Below are positions 63,631 to 64,000 of a stretch of DNA of 64,000 bases, one piece after another. The stretch lies in NCBI GenBank assembly GCA_016703665.1, contig JADJBS010000002.1:62001-126000 (forward strand), given 5' to 3'. The stretch's first letter is position 1. Every line of letters starts with the position of its first letter. Origin of the DNA: Candidatus Defluviibacillus avedoerensis (lineage in GTDB: Bacteria > Pseudomonadota > Gammaproteobacteria > Burkholderiales > Burkholderiaceae_C). The position numbers and the translations under genes were made by a program. The notes beneath the pieces were generated by a model. The model did no database searches and had not been told where the DNA came from. It saw only the letters and a program-made list of their open reading frames with translations.

Positions 63631-64000
63631 ATGGAAGTCGATCTCATATCCTTGTTTGAGCCCGAATGCGGTGCGCGCGAAATTGAACTCGTCAGCGCTG
63701 TACTGCAATCCGCCCAGTGGGGCGATGGACCCATGGTCGAGGGCTTTGAGCGCGCCTTTGCCGCCTGGGTGGGCCGCAAACACGCTGTGGCCGTGGGCAG
63801 CGGCACGCAGGGCACCTGGATTGCCCTGCGTGCTTTGGGCATAGGCCCAGGTGATGAGGTGATCTGCACGGCCCACACCTGGCACCAGGTGGCGCAGGCC
63901 ATCACGCTGTGCGGCGCCACACCCGTGTTTGCAGACATCAATTACTGGACTGGCAGCCTCAGTGCCGAGAAGGCCGCGCTCAAGATCACGCCCAGGACCC
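63631..64000 (+). CDS. DegT/DnrJ/EryC1/StrS aminotransferase, cut by the window end
   Basis: First 123 residues only. LISLFEPECGAREIELVSAVLQSAQWGDGPMVEGFERAFAAWVGRKHAVAVGSGTQGTWIALRALGIGPGDEVICTAHTWHQVAQAITLCGATPVFADI is the N-terminal half of a PLP sugar-aminotransferase-fold enzyme; the PLP lysine would lie beyond the end. Found in several nif clusters with unknown substrate. Good RBS is not obvious. Confidence 0.88.
   Translation, partial: MEVDLISLFEPECGAREIELVSAVLQSAQWGDGPMVEGFERAFAAWVGRKHAVAVGSGTQGTWIALRALGIGPGDEVICTAHTWHQVAQAITLCGATPVFADINYWTGSLSAEKAALKITPRT

Overview
The window reads as chromosome of a nitrogen-fixing betaproteobacterium, most likely a Comamonadaceae member related to Rhodoferax or Polaromonas. 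This is inferred from the cbb3-oxidase/Fnr/hemN gene order, Bug-type (TctC) solute-binding proteins beside a glycolate/glyoxylate cluster, the dnaX-ebfC-recR block, and a nif island with NifA, NifB, FixABCX and ISC genes. No rRNA, tRNA, CRISPR or intact insertion sequence was seen.

Layout. (1) 1-11 kb: microaerobic respiration block: uspA, ccoI, ccoS, ccoNOQP, ccoG, ccoH, fnr, hemN and a TauE/SafE-family membrane protein. Three 14-bp FNR boxes lie at 516-529, 3037-3050 and 8823-8836. (2) 11-18.4 kb: divergent glycolate/glyoxylate-like locus around a GntR regulator with two matching operators. (3) 18.4-33.4 kb: housekeeping genes (ybiB, dnaX, ebfC, recR, MAPEG, gloB, methyltransferase, rnhA), an envelope operon (gloB-mltD-fecR-ompA) and an RND efflux pair. 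(4) 33.4-43.5 kb: molybdenum-cofactor operon (moaA, mobA, GNAT, moeA, phoX), guaB, a BON/LysM protein, a haem-c-motif membrane protein and guaA. (5) 43.6-64 kb: nif island. Leftward: iscS, iscU, two A-type carriers, hscA, fdx, cysE/nifP, nifW, fixABCX. Rightward: nifA, an integron-integrase remnant, then nifB, ferredoxin, HesB-like, TPR, LRV-FeS, two nifZ, an unknown, nifS, nifT, an unknown and a DegT aminotransferase cut by the window end.

How it works together. Low oxygen activates Fnr, which would raise the high-affinity oxidase and haem synthesis. NifA with sigma-54 would drive nif genes: I find sigma-54 promoters before iscS, before cysE/nifW and before nifB, the last with two perfect NifA sites. 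The iscS-to-fixX transcript unit would make Fe-S clusters, supply O-acetylserine for cysteine, protect nitrogenase (NifW) and deliver low-potential electrons (FixABCX). The nifB unit starts FeMo-cofactor synthesis. nifHDK is not in the window.

A warning for users: about twenty genes or gene parts, mostly at 47-59 kb, carry single-base frameshifts. Nearly all look like one lost base in a homopolymer, and adding it back restores the family sequence. This points to base-calling error more than gene decay. The integrase is the one gene where real decay also looks likely.
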